Notes: generated by a model from the sequence alone, not told the origin. A stretch of 64,000 bases of DNA from Lacihabitans sp. LS3-19 (GCF_024343575.1 NZ_RJUA01000006.1:114566-178565); one strand, 5' to 3'; shown: positions 9,826-19,817, counted from the stretch's first letter. A program made the numbers and translations.

Positions 9826-12800
9826 TTATGTAAGAACAGGATATTTAGACGGGTTTTCTTTGTATTCACTTGGAGAAACCCCATACATTTTTTTGAAACA
9901 TTTTCTGTAATAGTTCGGATCTTGAAATCCTATTTCGTAACAGATTTCATTGATGTTCAAAAGACTGTTTTTCAAAAGATTCGCTGCATATCTCAATCTT
10001 ACAAAACGAACAAACTCCGAAGCGGTCATCCCTGTCATGGCTTTGACTTTGCGGTATAAATGGCCTCGGGTCATTTTCACTTCTTTCCCTAAAAATTCAA
10101 TTCCAAAATCAGGGTTTTTCATATTTTTTTCGACCCCTTCGATTAAAATTTCAAGAAAACGTTCGTCAGCGGTGTTTACCGCTAGTTCTTTAGGGCTTAG
10201 GTTAAATTCTTTAACAAACCTTTCTCGAAGTTTTTTTCTGCCTTCTATCAGGTTTTTAACTTTAAGTTCTAGAATTTGAGGCGTAAAAGGTTTTCCTACG
10301 TAATCATCGGCTCCTGTTTCCAAGCCATTTACTTTAAAAATAAGAGACGTTCTGGCCGAGAGTAAAATGATGGGAATATGACTGGTTTTCAAATCTCTTT
10401 TTAAGGAACTACAAAGCTCTATACCATTCATTTTAGGCATCATTACATCGCTAATGATCAGATCTGGTAGGTGCTCAATGGCTTTTTCTAAGCCATCTTC
10501 GCCGTTTGCTGAGGTTATAATTCGATAGTTGGGACTAAAAATCCCTTGGAGGTAAGCCTGAATGTCTAAATTATCTTCAACGATTAAGATAAGGTCCTGC
10601 AAGGCTTTGCTTTTTTCGTCGACCGTTTGCACCGGTAAAGAAGTGTCGAAATCCGACTCTTGATAATGGTCTTCTGATTCGCTATTTTTAAAATGTTTAT
10701 CTATTTGCTGGTGATCAAAATGCTTTGAGCCTAAAGGCAATAGTACGCTAAATTTTGAGCCTTTATTCTTTTCGCTTTGTACACCTATGCTACCCTTGTG
10801 CAGCTTTACAAAACCTTTGGCTATATCTAGACCCAATCCCGTACTGTTTTCAACCAAAGATTCTGATTGGCTAGATTGGGTAAATCGGTTAAAGATGGAT
10901 TCTATTTCGTTTTCTGGAATTCCAAGTCCTTGATCACTGATAACAATTTTTAAAAACCCTTCAGGGAATTCCTCCGATTGGTTTCCTTCAAAACTAATGT
11001 CAAGGCCTATTTCAGAACCATCGGGGCTAAATTTAAAAGCATTGGATAAAAGGTTATAAAAAACCTTCTCAATCTTATCTCTGTCAAAATACATGGAGAT
11101 ATTGTCGTCTTCTGTGCTAAAGTTGTATTGAATTTTCCTAATTCTGGCTTGCTCTTGGAAGGAAAGAAATATTTCATGAATAAACAAAACGATATTTCCT
11201 TTTGCCACCACCAATTGATTATGATCGGTTTCAAGTTTCCTGAAATCCATCAATTGATTTACCAACCGCAATAGATGTTCTGCATTTTTATAAGCAGTTG
11301 TATATAAGTTTCTTACAGCATTGTCACCTTGGTGAGTTTCTAGTAATTTTCCTAAAGGCCCCAATATAAGCGTCAAAGGAGTACGTAAATCATGAGAAAC
11401 ATTGGTGAAAAAACGATACTTCATCTCATGAAGCTTCTTTTCTTCTTCATTTTTATAATGCTCTAGCCGTAATTCGTTTTTAAGTTTTATACGATTACTG
11501 ATAATTTCTTTTATCAAAAAGTAAAGTCCTGTCAAAGTAATCGCATAGATAAGATAAGCCCACCAAGAGAACCAAGGAGGTTGGGAGATTGTAATTTTAA
11601 TTGCCGTACTTTCTGAAACCCATTCTCCATTGCTATTGGTAGCTTTTACTTTAAAATAATAAGTGCCGGGATCCAGATTGGTGTAGGTAGCTTTTCGGTC
11701 GGTTCCTATGTAATTCCAATCGTCAAAGCCTTCTAATTTATAAGCATATTCGGTTCGCTCAGGCTGTGAGAAGTTTAATGCTGCGAAATCAATAAATAGA
11801 GTATTTTGGTCGTAATCTAATTTAAGTAAATGCGAATTGTTTAATTCCCCCAATAGTGTGTTTCCAAGGTTGCCTTGTTTGGTATTGCTGCCAATACTGA
11901 GGTCAGTAATCTCTATTTTTGGGGAAATTACGCCTTCATTTATCAATTTAGGGTTAAAAGAGATCATACCATTCAGACCTCCAAAATACATGTTCCCGTC
12001 TTTTGACTTCAAATAAGCCCTTCGTTTAAAAACGTCATTTTTTATGCCGTGGGCTCTTTGTAATCCTAAGTATTTTTCGGACTTTTTATTAAATAAAAAT
12101 AAACCTTCAGAAGAGCTCAGCCAAAGATTTCCTAGGTCATCATCTAAAATACCTAAGATGTTCTTATTGGCAAAATCAGGACTTTTGAAGTTTTTTATAG
12201 ATTCCGTTTTGGTATCTAATCTGTATAAACCCTTGTTTGATGTACCCAGCCAAATGTAATCTTTATCCTCAAAAATGCAGTTTATATTAGGTATTGGATA
12301 TTTCTTATACTCCCAATTTTCATCATCTAGTTTTAATAAGCCGTCGGGCTGATTTATAGCCAACCAAATGTTGTTTTTAGAATCCTCAAAAATCTCATTT
12401 ATAGTATTTTGAATCTTCACTCCATTAAGTTCTGAAGCATTTTTCAAAGTTTTATGTTGCTTTACATCATAATAATGTAAACCCATGGCATGGGCAATCC
12501 AGAGGTTTCCTTTATGGTCGACTTTTAGCCCTTTTATGCGTTTATAACCGAGATCGTTGGGGTCGGCAACATTATAATTGATTGGTGAAAATGTTTTTGT
12601 TTTTAAGTCAAAATTAAAAACCCCTCCATACAAAGTACCTATCCATACATTTCCATTTTTGCCTATTTCAAGTTCCATAATATGGTTGGAAGCGGAACCC
12701 GAAGGGGTGTTTTTCTGGTTAAAAAATTGAAATGTTTGGCTTTTACTATCGAAAAGGTTCAAGCCACCCCTATCTGTTGCTATCCAGATTTTACCCTCCT

Positions 12801-13929
12801 CGCTCTCGGTTATAAAAGATATTACATTGTACGAAAGGCCTTTGTTGTCTCCCGTATATTGGTAATGATTAAAAATATTGAAGTTTTTATCAAAATAACT
12901 AATTCCTCCATGATATAGCCCCAGCCAATAGTTGCCATGGGAGTCTGATTCAAGAGAGGTAATGCCATTGTCGCTTATAGAATATGGATTGTTATGATCA
13001 TTTACAATCTTGGTTTCGTAGTCAGAGTCTGGATCAAAAATAATAAGTCCGTCAAAAGTGCCAAGCCAAAGTCTGCCTTTGTCGTCTTCCTTTATTGCTC
13101 GTACTCTATTTCTTAGCACATCATTTGGCCCAATGGACTTCAATGGATAATATTCAAACTTTTGGCTTTCCTGATTCAATAATGAAAAACCAGCTTGATT
13201 TGATGCAAACCATATTCGACCCTTTGAATCCTGAATTATGGCGTTAACGGGAGGGTCTTTATCAATTTTGAATCTTTCGGTGATAGGAAAGCGAGTAATT
13301 TTCCCGGTTTTGATGTTCAATTTGCTAATCACTTTAGGCTCACCTATCCATACATTTTGCTCTTTGTCAATCAGCAAATGTCCTATTATATTTCCTTGTA
13401 AAAGTCCTTTGGTATAGTGTTTTGTAATATGTTTGTTTTTATCGAGAACAAACAAGCCATTGTTACTCGAAACCCAAATATTTCCTTTTTCATCCCTTTT
13501 TAAATCATTAATCGAAGCATCGCTAAAATCACCATTAGGGGTTTTTAAAGGAATTTTAGAGAAAGAGTTATTAATTTCATCATAAATATCAAGTCCATTG
13601 TTGCTGCCTATAATTAGCTGCCCTTCCTGATCCAGAATTAAAGTATGAATTCGATTTGAACTAATGCTTGTAGAATCAGTTTCTGAATGAAAAAAAGGTC
13701 TGAAACTATAGCCATCGAATCTATTGAGACCTTCAATAGTCCCTACCCAGATAAACCCAGTTTTATCTTCAACACTGCAAGTCACATGATGATGTGAAAG
13801 ACCTATATCAGTTGTAAAATTTTTGAATCGATAAGTGGAAGATTGTGAATAAGAAAGTGTGGCATTTAGCATAAATGCCAAAGCAAAAAATGCTGAAAAT
13901 GATTTTACAAACTCACTGGTTCTTTTCAT
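9826..13929 (-). CDS. Hybrid two-component system regulator (propeller sensor, histidine kinase, receiver, AraC output)
   Basis: 1367 residues, the usual length for a Bacteroidota HTCS. In order: signal peptide (1-28); a double beta-propeller of two-component-regulator repeats such as GFIWVGTIEGLNRFDG and GRLWLGTFDGLIIFDP (about 35-680); a Y_Y_Y domain (about 715-780, with YAYKLEGFDDWNYIG); a membrane helix (about 790-812); HisKA with FFTNVSHDLRTPLTLI and the phospho-accepting H846; an HATPase domain with NLLSNAFKFSP, DQGLGIP and GLGLDIAKGF; a receiver with LIVEDN and ISDVMMPKMNG (phospho-acceptor D1161); and a C-terminal AraC-type helix-turn-helix domain (about 1265-1365). The periplasmic propeller would bind an oligosaccharide released from the glycan and switch on the surrounding operons. 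All catalytic residues are intact. It is the only regulator in the locus. Confidence 0.95.
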   Translation of the reverse strand: MKRTSEFVKSFSAFFALAFMLNATLSYSQSSTYRFKNFTTDIGLSHHHVTCSVEDKTGFIWVGTIEGLNRFDGYSFRPFFHSETDSTSISSNRIHTLILDQEGQLIIGSNNGLDIYDEINNSFSKIPLKTPNGDFSDASINDLKRDEKGNIWVSSNNGLFVLDKNKHITKHYTKGLLQGNIIGHLLIDKEQNVWIGEPKVISKLNIKTGKITRFPITERFKIDKDPPVNAIIQDSKGRIWFASNQAGFSLLNQESQKFEYYPLKSIGPNDVLRNRVRAIKEDDKGRLWLGTFDGLIIFDPDSDYETKIVNDHNNPYSISDNGITSLESDSHGNYWLGLYHGGISYFDKNFNIFNHYQYTGDNKGLSYNVISFITESEEGKIWIATDRGGLNLFDSKSQTFQFFNQKNTPSGSASNHIMELEIGKNGNVWIGTLYGGVFNFDLKTKTFSPINYNVADPNDLGYKRIKGLKVDHKGNLWIAHAMGLHYYDVKQHKTLKNASELNGVKIQNTINEIFEDSKNNIWLAINQPDGLLKLDDENWEYKKYPIPNINCIFEDKDYIWLGTSNKGLYRLDTKTESIKNFKSPDFANKNILGILDDDLGNLWLSSSEGLFLFNKKSEKYLGLQRAHGIKNDVFKRRAYLKSKDGNMYFGGLNGMISFNPKLINEGVISPKIEITDLSIGSNTKQGNLGNTLLGELNNSHLLKLDYDQNTLFIDFAALNFSQPERTEYAYKLEGFDDWNYIGTDRKATYTNLDPGTYYFKVKATNSNGEWVSESTAIKITISQPPWFSWWAYLIYAITLTGLYFLIKEIISNRIKLKNELRLEHYKNEEEKKLHEMKYRFFTNVSHDLRTPLTLILGPLGKLLETHQGDNAVRNLYTTAYKNAEHLLRLVNQLMDFRKLETDHNQLVVAKGNIVLFIHEIFLSFQEQARIRKIQYNFSTEDDNISMYFDRDKIEKVFYNLLSNAFKFSPDGSEIGLDISFEGNQSEEFPEGFLKIVISDQGLGIPENEIESIFNRFTQSSQSESLVENSTGLGLDIAKGFVKLHKGSIGVQSEKNKGSKFSVLLPLGSKHFDHQQIDKHFKNSESEDHYQESDFDTSLPVQTVDEKSKALQDLILIVEDNLDIQAYLQGIFSPNYRIITSANGEDGLEKAIEHLPDLIISDVMMPKMNGIELCSSLKRDLKTSHIPIILLSARTSLIFKVNGLETGADDYVGKPFTPQILELKVKNLIEGRKKLRERFVKEFNLSPKELAVNTADERFLEILIEGVEKNMKNPDFGIEFLGKEVKMTRGHLYRKVKAMTGMTASEFVRFVRLRYAANLLKNSLLNINEICYEIGFQDPNYYRKCFKKMYGVSPSEYKENPSKYPVLT

Positions 13930-14053
13930 ATTCCAATAAAAAATTTAATTAAATTAAGCATTAATAGCTTCATTCGCCTAATTTATCGCTTAAAAAAGAA
14001 AAAATGATATGCCTTATTTTTTCGGATTAATCATTAATACATCTCACTGTCTA

Positions 14054-14101
14054 AATGATACAATTGAAGTTTTGTCTCGTTTTCTATTGGCAGTACTTTT
14101 G
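14054..14101 (+). promoter_or_regulatory. Promoter and upstream motif of the 14181-18299 operon
   Basis: A close match to the Bacteroidota promoter: TTG at 14072-14074, 19 bp spacer, TACTTTTG at 14094-14101. AATGATACAA lies just upstream at 14054-14063, 31 bp (end to start) before the -7 box. The same arrangement recurs at 18392-18439, which suggests an activator site. Confidence 0.65.
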
Positions 14102-14180
14102 AAAAAGCTCAATTTTTATTTTTTTTAGCTAAATTTTCAGGATATTCTAACTATTCAAACCTTAACGAATTCGAATTCAA

Positions 14181-15716
14181 ATGAAAAAAAACAAAGCATT
14201 GGTAGTCAGTTTTATACTGCTCTTATTTTTAACTTCCGCTCGTCCTGAATCTAAAAACCAAACAAACCCTAAGCCAAATGTGATTTTGATTCTTGCCGAT
14301 GACATGGGCTTTGCCGATTTGGGCTGTTTTGGAAGTGAAGTAAATACCCCTAATCTGGATAAACTAGCAGCCAAAGGAATACGATTTACGCAAATGCACA
14401 ATACCTCTAAATGTTTCCCATCTAGAGCCTGCTTGCTAACCGGTTTGTATTCTCAAAAAACAGGATACAATAAAGGTTATAAAAAACCAATGTCAAATGC
14501 CATCACTTTAGGAGAGCTGTTCAAAATGGCAGGATATACCACCCTATGGTCAGGCAAACATCATAGTACTGAGCTGCCGACAACCCGCGGTTTTGACCAT
14601 TACAGTGGACTTTTTGAAGGGGCCAGCAATCATTTCAACCCTGGCCGACAAAGAGAAGGTGAACCTGCTCCAGCTCAGAAAAACCCAAATAGACCATGGG
14701 TTTTGGATGGCAAAGTAATTACGCCCTATACGCCACCAAAAGATTTTTATACGACTGATGCTTTTACGGATTATGCCATAGACTGGTTAGAAAATCAAGA
14801 CTCCAAAGATCCATTTTTTCTTTACATGTCATACACCGCTCCTCATGATCCATTAATGGCTTGGCCAGAAGATATCGCAAAATACAAGGGAAAATATTTA
14901 GCAGGGTATGAAGCTATCAGAAAGGCGAGATTTCAGAAACAAAAGGATATTGGTCTATTGCCCAAAAATTATCCCTTATCAAAGCCGAGCTTTCAAGATT
15001 GGGATAATCTGAGTGATGCTCAAAAAGAGGAAGAAGACCAGAAAATGGCAGTTTACGCAGCGATGATAGACCGATTGGATCAAAACATCGGCAGATTACT
15101 TTCAAAAATTGAGCAAATGGGTGTTGCTGAGAACACTTTGATAATCTTTTTATCAGATAACGGTGCCTCAGCTGAAGTGGTGGACAACGTAAAAGGCTCT
15201 GGCGAAATAGGGTCTTTGTCTCGCTGGACATCGCTTGCTGAAGACTGGGCGAATGTTGCCAATGTGCCTTACCGTTTTTTTAAGAATTATAGCCACGAAG
15301 GCGGCATAAAAACTCCCATGATAGCCTATTGGCCTTCGACTATAAAAAAGGGCAATCAGTTTTCAGACACGCCTTTGCACCTTATCGACCTGATGGCTAC
15401 TTTTAGCGACATTACTGCTCAGAAATATCCGACAGAATATAACAACCAAAGCATATTCCCAATGGATGGAATTAGTTTTTTGCCGATCTTAAAAGGAAAG
15501 AATATAAAGCGTGAAAAGCCACTATTTTGGGAATGGCAGCATGGCAAGGCTATACGTGAAGGTGACTGGAAATTAGTAGCTTATAAAGACAAATGGGCTC
15601 TTTACAATCTAAAAAATGATCCCGTAGAAGAAACCGATTTGTCACAATCAAATCCAAAGAAATTCCAGGATTTAAAGCTTAAATACAATGCTTGGGAAAA
15701 AGAAACAGCTCAATAA
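14181..15716 (+). CDS. Sulfatase, family S1 (CFPSR active site)
   Basis: 511 residues with a signal peptide (VVSFILLLFLTSARPES). The alkaline-phosphatase-like sulfatase fold is clear: NVILILADDMGFADLGCFG supplies the calcium-binding Asp pair, and NTSKCFPSRACLLTG carries the C-x-P-S-R site with C78 as the residue to be converted to formylglycine. Further on are SGKHH, the histidine-rich YMSYTAPHDP and LIIFLSDNGASAE, which holds the distal metal ligands DN. The C-terminal subdomain ends with GDWKLVAYKDKWALYNLKNDPVEETDL, usual for arylsulfatase A-like enzymes. It hydrolyses a sulfate ester of the polysaccharide or its fragments in the periplasm. It is the first gene of the transcript with the oxidoreductase and ThuA genes and is preceded by the clearest promoter in the locus. 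The exact subfamily and sulfate position cannot be told from sequence alone. Confidence 0.92.
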   Translation: MKKNKALVVSFILLLFLTSARPESKNQTNPKPNVILILADDMGFADLGCFGSEVNTPNLDKLAAKGIRFTQMHNTSKCFPSRACLLTGLYSQKTGYNKGYKKPMSNAITLGELFKMAGYTTLWSGKHHSTELPTTRGFDHYSGLFEGASNHFNPGRQREGEPAPAQKNPNRPWVLDGKVITPYTPPKDFYTTDAFTDYAIDWLENQDSKDPFFLYMSYTAPHDPLMAWPEDIAKYKGKYLAGYEAIRKARFQKQKDIGLLPKNYPLSKPSFQDWDNLSDAQKEEEDQKMAVYAAMIDRLDQNIGRLLSKIEQMGVAENTLIIFLSDNGASAEVVDNVKGSGEIGSLSRWTSLAEDWANVANVPYRFFKNYSHEGGIKTPMIAYWPSTIKKGNQFSDTPLHLIDLMATFSDITAQKYPTEYNNQSIFPMDGISFLPILKGKNIKREKPLFWEWQHGKAIREGDWKLVAYKDKWALYNLKNDPVEETDLSQSNPKKFQDLKLKYNAWEKETAQ

Positions 15717-15747
15717 ATATTGAATTATTTTACAAAAAAAAGGAAAA

Positions 15748-17157
15748 ATGAAAAGAAGAGATTTTATGAAAGTTGGCTCCTTTGGAGCAGCAGGTGTCAC
15801 TATTCTTCCATCACATATTTTTGGAAATAAAGTAAACAAAATAGCACCAAGCGAAAAAGTAAACTTGGCTTGTATAGGTATTGGAAATCGTGGTGGACAT
15901 ATTACCAAATCACTTTATGATACAGGTTTAGCCAATATTGTGGCCTTGTGCGATGTAGATATGGGAGCACCTTACACTTTAGAAGTATTAGAAAAATTCC
16001 CGAATGTGCCTCGTTTTCAGGACTTCAGAGAGATGTTTGACAAAATGGGAAAGCAAATAGATGCTGTAAGCGTAGGAACTCCAGATTTTTCCCATTTCCC
16101 AATTACAATGCTGGCCATGTCGCTAGGCAAACATGTGTATGTTGAAAAACCAATGGCCCGTACATTTCAAGAGGTTGAGTTGATGATGGCAGGAGCTAAA
16201 AAATACAAAGTCGCCACCCAAATGGGAAACCAAGGTCACTCTGAAGCCAACTATTTTCAGTTTAAAGCTTGGAAAGATGCAGGAATCATAAAGGATGTAA
16301 CCGCGATCTCCGCTCATATGAATTCACGTAGAAGATGGCATGATTTTGACCCAAATATTACGAAATACCCTGATGCTCAACCTATTCCTAGCACACTCGA
16401 TTGGGATACTTGGCTTATGACTGCTCAAGAGCATGATTACCAGAAAGATTTTGTAAATGGCCAATGGCGTTGTTGGTACGATTTCGGTATGGGTGCCTTG
16501 GGCGATTGGGGAGCTCACTTGATCGATACCGCTCACCAATTTTTAGACTTGGGTTTGCCTTATGAAGTAGATCCAGTTTATTTGGAATCTCATAATCCTT
16601 TCTTTTTCCCTTTATCTACTACTTTATCATTTAAATTCCCAGAAAGAGGCCATATGCCTCCAGTAGAGATAAAATGGTTTGACGGAATCAACAATCAACC
16701 GCCTCTACCTGAAGGTTATGGAGAGTCTGTTTTAGATCCAAATATTCCACCTCCGACAGATGGCAGTAAGTTTACCGAGAAATTAAAACCCGGCAAAATT
16801 ATCTATTCCAAAGAACTGACTTTCAAAGGCGGCTCTCACGGAAGTACCCTTTCTATAGTACCTGCGAGCAAAGCAAAAGACTTAGCCTCAAATATGCCCG
16901 TAGTGCCCGAAAGTCCTTCAAATCATTTTGCCAATTTCTTGAAAGCTTGTAAAGGGCTGGAACAATGTCGTTCTTCATTTGAAATTGCTGGGCCATTAAG
17001 TCAAGTGTTCACTTTAGGTGTAATAGCCCAAAGGCTAAATACCAAGTTGCTTTTCGATAGAAAAACAAAGCAGATTACCAATAATCCTTTGGCCAATTTC
17101 TTATTGCAGGGCTCTGCACCTCGTAAAGGTTGGGAGGAATACTATAGGTTAGCATAA
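15748..17157 (+). CDS. Exported Gfo/Idh/MocA-family oxidoreductase
   Basis: 469 residues. The N-terminus MKRRDFMKVGSFGAAGVTIL is a twin-arginine leader, which fits export of a folded, cofactor-loaded protein. The Rossmann domain shows LACIGIGNRGGH (residues 40-51), an acidic CDVD near 68-71, VSVGTPDFSH, and YVEKPMAR with the family's EKP motif at 133-135. The C-terminal part contains GALGDWGAHLIDTAHQFLDLG, with the conserved D and H of the catalytic region. Family members oxidise or reduce sugar hydroxyls with NAD(P), often at C3, and a branch (GH109) uses the cofactor for glycoside hydrolysis. With DUF1080 and ThuA proteins in the same locus, a 3-keto-sugar role is plausible but inferred. 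The gene sits 31 bp after a sulfatase gene. Confidence 0.88.
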   Translation: MKRRDFMKVGSFGAAGVTILPSHIFGNKVNKIAPSEKVNLACIGIGNRGGHITKSLYDTGLANIVALCDVDMGAPYTLEVLEKFPNVPRFQDFREMFDKMGKQIDAVSVGTPDFSHFPITMLAMSLGKHVYVEKPMARTFQEVELMMAGAKKYKVATQMGNQGHSEANYFQFKAWKDAGIIKDVTAISAHMNSRRRWHDFDPNITKYPDAQPIPSTLDWDTWLMTAQEHDYQKDFVNGQWRCWYDFGMGALGDWGAHLIDTAHQFLDLGLPYEVDPVYLESHNPFFFPLSTTLSFKFPERGHMPPVEIKWFDGINNQPPLPEGYGESVLDPNIPPPTDGSKFTEKLKPGKIIYSKELTFKGGSHGSTLSIVPASKAKDLASNMPVVPESPSNHFANFLKACKGLEQCRSSFEIAGPLSQVFTLGVIAQRLNTKLLFDRKTKQITNNPLANFLLQGSAPRKGWEEYYRLA

Positions 17158-17372
17158 AAATTTTAGAAATTGGGGCATGAGAGTAGGTGCTTTTATGCCT
17201 TGGTTTTATTTAGTTTCATGTACATAAAAACAGTTCTTTGGATAGGCTAAAAAAGTATTCATTTGGATGCCCAGAAGTATTTTCTTTGAAAATTATAGGA
17301 AATAAAATCAGCCTGCCCAATATTACATTAAATTTGAAATCTTAAAAATCAACCTTTTATAAATAAGCACTT

Positions 17373-18299
17373 ATGAAATACACCCGAATTTTATTGCAGA
17401 TTCTATGTTTGAGTATTTTCTCTTTTAATTTAAATGCTCAAAGCATGCCCAAAGTTGAGTTAAACACCTCTTGGCTAAAGGAAATCAAAGAATTAGCACC
17501 CGAAAAAACTCATTTTCCAAGTAGCAAAACCCATAAGGTATTGGTGTTTTCGCTCTTTACCGGTTTTGACCATTGGGTAGTACCCCATACGGAGGCCATG
17601 ATGCGTATCGTAACCGAAAAAGTTGGCGGCTTTGAATTGACCTACACTACAGATATTAACTATTTTGATGAAAATACCCTAAAACAATTTGACGCTGTGG
17701 TACTTAATAACAATTGCAGCATTAGAGACAAGCGAGATATGTTCTGGGATGTGTTTAAAAATGACAATAAATTAGATAGCAACCAAGCCAAAATTAAAGC
17801 GGCCAAATTCGAAAAATACCTTTTAGATTATGTAAAAAAAGGGGGAGGCATTATGTCGATACACGGAGCCATAACCATGCAAAACAAATCGGAGGCTTTC
17901 AGCGATATGATGGGCGGAAGTTTCGATTATCATCCAAAACAACAAAACATTGATGTGAAATTGGTCGATGCCAAACATCCTTTGGTTCAAGCATTTGATG
18001 GCAAAGGTTTTTCACATATCGACGAGCCTTATTTTTTCAACAATGCTTATGCAGACAAAAACTTCAGGCCTCTATTATATATGGAAGGTTCTAAAATAGA
18101 AGGAAACAAATACCCTGACGGAGATGAAAAACGCTACTTAGCCTGGATTAAAAAATACGGCAAAGGGAATATTTTGTATACCTCTCCTGCTCACAATGCC
18201 CAAAGTTTCAGCAATCCCAAATTGCTACAATTTTTCTTAGACGGCCTACAATTTGTAGTGGGTGATGTCGAGTGCGACACGAGTCCCATAAGAAAATAA
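17373..18299 (+). CDS. ThuA-like domain protein, secreted
   Basis: 308 residues with a signal peptide ending near SFNLNAQS. The body fits the ThuA (trehalose utilisation) glutamine-amidotransferase-like fold: HKVLVFSLFTGFDHWVVPH at the first strand, FDAVVLNNNC, YVKKGGGIMSIHGA, MMGGSFDYHPKQQ, HIDEPYFFNNAY, and GKGNILYTSPAHNAQSFSNP near the end. ThuA proteins are repeatedly found beside Gfo/Idh/MocA oxidoreductases and DUF1080 proteins in sugar loci, and a part in keto-sugar handling has been suggested, but the biochemistry is not settled. It follows the oxidoreductase gene by 215 bp with no clear promoter in between, and a strong terminator comes straight after it. Confidence 0.85.
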   Translation: MKYTRILLQILCLSIFSFNLNAQSMPKVELNTSWLKEIKELAPEKTHFPSSKTHKVLVFSLFTGFDHWVVPHTEAMMRIVTEKVGGFELTYTTDINYFDENTLKQFDAVVLNNNCSIRDKRDMFWDVFKNDNKLDSNQAKIKAAKFEKYLLDYVKKGGGIMSIHGAITMQNKSEAFSDMMGGSFDYHPKQQNIDVKLVDAKHPLVQAFDGKGFSHIDEPYFFNNAYADKNFRPLLYMEGSKIEGNKYPDGDEKRYLAWIKKYGKGNILYTSPAHNAQSFSNPKLLQFFLDGLQFVVGDVECDTSPIRK

Positions 18300-18314
18300 A
18301 AAGCATTCTTTAAG

Positions 18315-18345
18315 AAGCCTTTGATTCGTCAAAGGCTTTTTTTTT
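18315..18345 (+). terminator. Rho-independent terminator after the ThuA-like gene
   Basis: A perfect 10-bp stem AAGCCTTTGA/TCAAAGGCTT with a TTCG loop is followed by a run of T. It is one of the best hairpins in the window and separates the 14181-18299 transcript from the next one. Confidence 0.9.
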
Positions 18346-18391
18346 ATGTTTCAAAACCGTTTTTTCTTTAGAGAGTACATTCCACTTCGTA

Positions 18392-18439
18392 AATGGTACA
18401 AAGCCTTGCTCCGTGGAATTTTTGGGTATTCTATATTTA
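18392..18439 (+). promoter_or_regulatory. Candidate promoter and upstream motif of the 18471-29059 operon
   Basis: AATGGTACAA at 18392-18401 is followed by TTG at 18406-18408 and TATATTTA at 18432-18439 (7 of 8 to TAnnTTTG, spacer 23). Motif end to -7 start is 31 bp, identical to the promoter at 14054-14101 and in the same orientation. Confidence 0.5.
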
Positions 18440-18470
18440 CAAACAGTTTTAAGCCTTAAATAATTAAACG

Positions 18471-19784
18471 ATGAAATCTAGAATATTCTTATTCCTTTTG
18501 GCAATTGGCTTGCAGGCTTTCTCCCAAAAAAAACAGCCGAATATAATTTTGATCATGGCCGACGACATTGGCTTTGAGGCTTTCGGAAGTTACGGAAACA
18601 CCAATTATAAAACCCCAAGAATAGACAAAATGGCTGCCAATGGTATGCAGTTTAACTATTGTTACTCCCAGCCCCTTTGTACCCCTTCTCGTGTGCAAAT
18701 CATGACCGGGAAGTATAATTTTCGCAATTATTTAGAGTTTGGTTCGCTCGACATGAACGAAACCACCTTTGCTCATGTCCTCAAATCTGAGGGCTATAAA
18801 ACCTGTATAGCGGGCAAATGGCAGCTGGGAAGTGATGCCTTTGGTCCCTACAAAGCTGGTTTTGATCAGTATCACTTATGGCAGCTCACTTTTACGAGTT
18901 ACAATGAGCGATACAAAAACCCTAGAGTTTTAGAAAACGGAGTGATGAAAAAATACACCAATGGCGAATACGGCCCAAAGCTCCACACTGAATTCATTAA
19001 GAATTTTATGGAGGAGAATAAAGACCAACCTTTTTTCGCTTATTATCCAATGGCTCTTACGCACAGGCCTTATGTTCCATCACCTGATACTGAAAATTAC
19101 GATTCTTACTTTATACCTGGAGAAGGCAATGCTCATAGTACCAAATCCGACCCAATCTATTTTAAAGACGAAGTAGCTTATATGGACAAACTAGTAGGAG
19201 AAATCATCGACAAAACTGTAGAACTCGGTATTGCAGACAATACGCTGATCATTTTTACGGGTGACAATGGAACTGGCGTAGGCATAAAATCAAAAATGGG
19301 CGATGTGACAATACCCGGCATGAAGGGCTCCACCACGGAGTATGGCATGCATGTTCCCCTGGTAGCCTATTGGGCTGGGCAAATTAAAGGTGGTCAAAAA
19401 AGTAATTATTTGGTAGATTTTACTGATTTCTTACCTACCATTGCTCAAGCTGCTAATATAAAACTACCCGAAACTTTCGAAACCGATGGGCTTAGTTTTT
19501 ATCCCCAATTAATGGGCGATTTTTCGCATACCCGCGACTGGATTTTTAGCCATTATGATCCGGGCAAAGAAAAATTTTCGCTCAAAAGGCTGGTTCAAAA
19601 CCAAGAATGGAAACTCTATGAGACGGGCGAATTTTATAATGTAAAAAAAGACCCGTTCGAAAAGAAAGATTTGGCTAAAACGCAATTAAGCCCAACAACT
19701 TTAAAACTTAAGGATGAATTTGCCGCCGTTCTTGCCAAAATGCATGTGGTCGAAAAGCCGAAAAGTAAAAATACTGAGGATTGA
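18471..19784 (+). CDS. Sulfatase, family S1 (CTPSR active site)
   Basis: 437 residues, short for an arylsulfatase. The signal peptide ends around LQAFSQKK. The metal-binding start reads NIILIMADDIGFEAFGSYGN. SQPLCTPSRVQIMTG holds C70 of the C-x-P-S-R motif. AGKWQLGSD, YYPMALTHRPYVPSP and LIIFTGDNGTGVG give the remaining active-site elements. The C-terminal subdomain is brief (WKLYETGEFYNVKKDPFEKKDL). It is the first gene of a seven-gene plus-strand block ending at 29059 and lies directly after a terminator and a promoter-like sequence. The sulfate position attacked is unknown. It probably acts in the periplasm after maturation by the FGE-like lipoprotein. Confidence 0.92.
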   Translation: MKSRIFLFLLAIGLQAFSQKKQPNIILIMADDIGFEAFGSYGNTNYKTPRIDKMAANGMQFNYCYSQPLCTPSRVQIMTGKYNFRNYLEFGSLDMNETTFAHVLKSEGYKTCIAGKWQLGSDAFGPYKAGFDQYHLWQLTFTSYNERYKNPRVLENGVMKKYTNGEYGPKLHTEFIKNFMEENKDQPFFAYYPMALTHRPYVPSPDTENYDSYFIPGEGNAHSTKSDPIYFKDEVAYMDKLVGEIIDKTVELGIADNTLIIFTGDNGTGVGIKSKMGDVTIPGMKGSTTEYGMHVPLVAYWAGQIKGGQKSNYLVDFTDFLPTIAQAANIKLPETFETDGLSFYPQLMGDFSHTRDWIFSHYDPGKEKFSLKRLVQNQEWKLYETGEFYNVKKDPFEKKDLAKTQLSPTTLKLKDEFAAVLAKMHVVEKPKSKNTED

Positions 19785-19817
19785 AAAAGTCTTTTGCAAA
19801 ATTAATTATTATCAAAA

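Noticed and set aside
17164..17206. GGGGCAT/ATGCC inverted repeat after the oxidoreductase gene
   Set aside because: Five-base stem with a long loop and a broken T-run; too weak to call a terminator.
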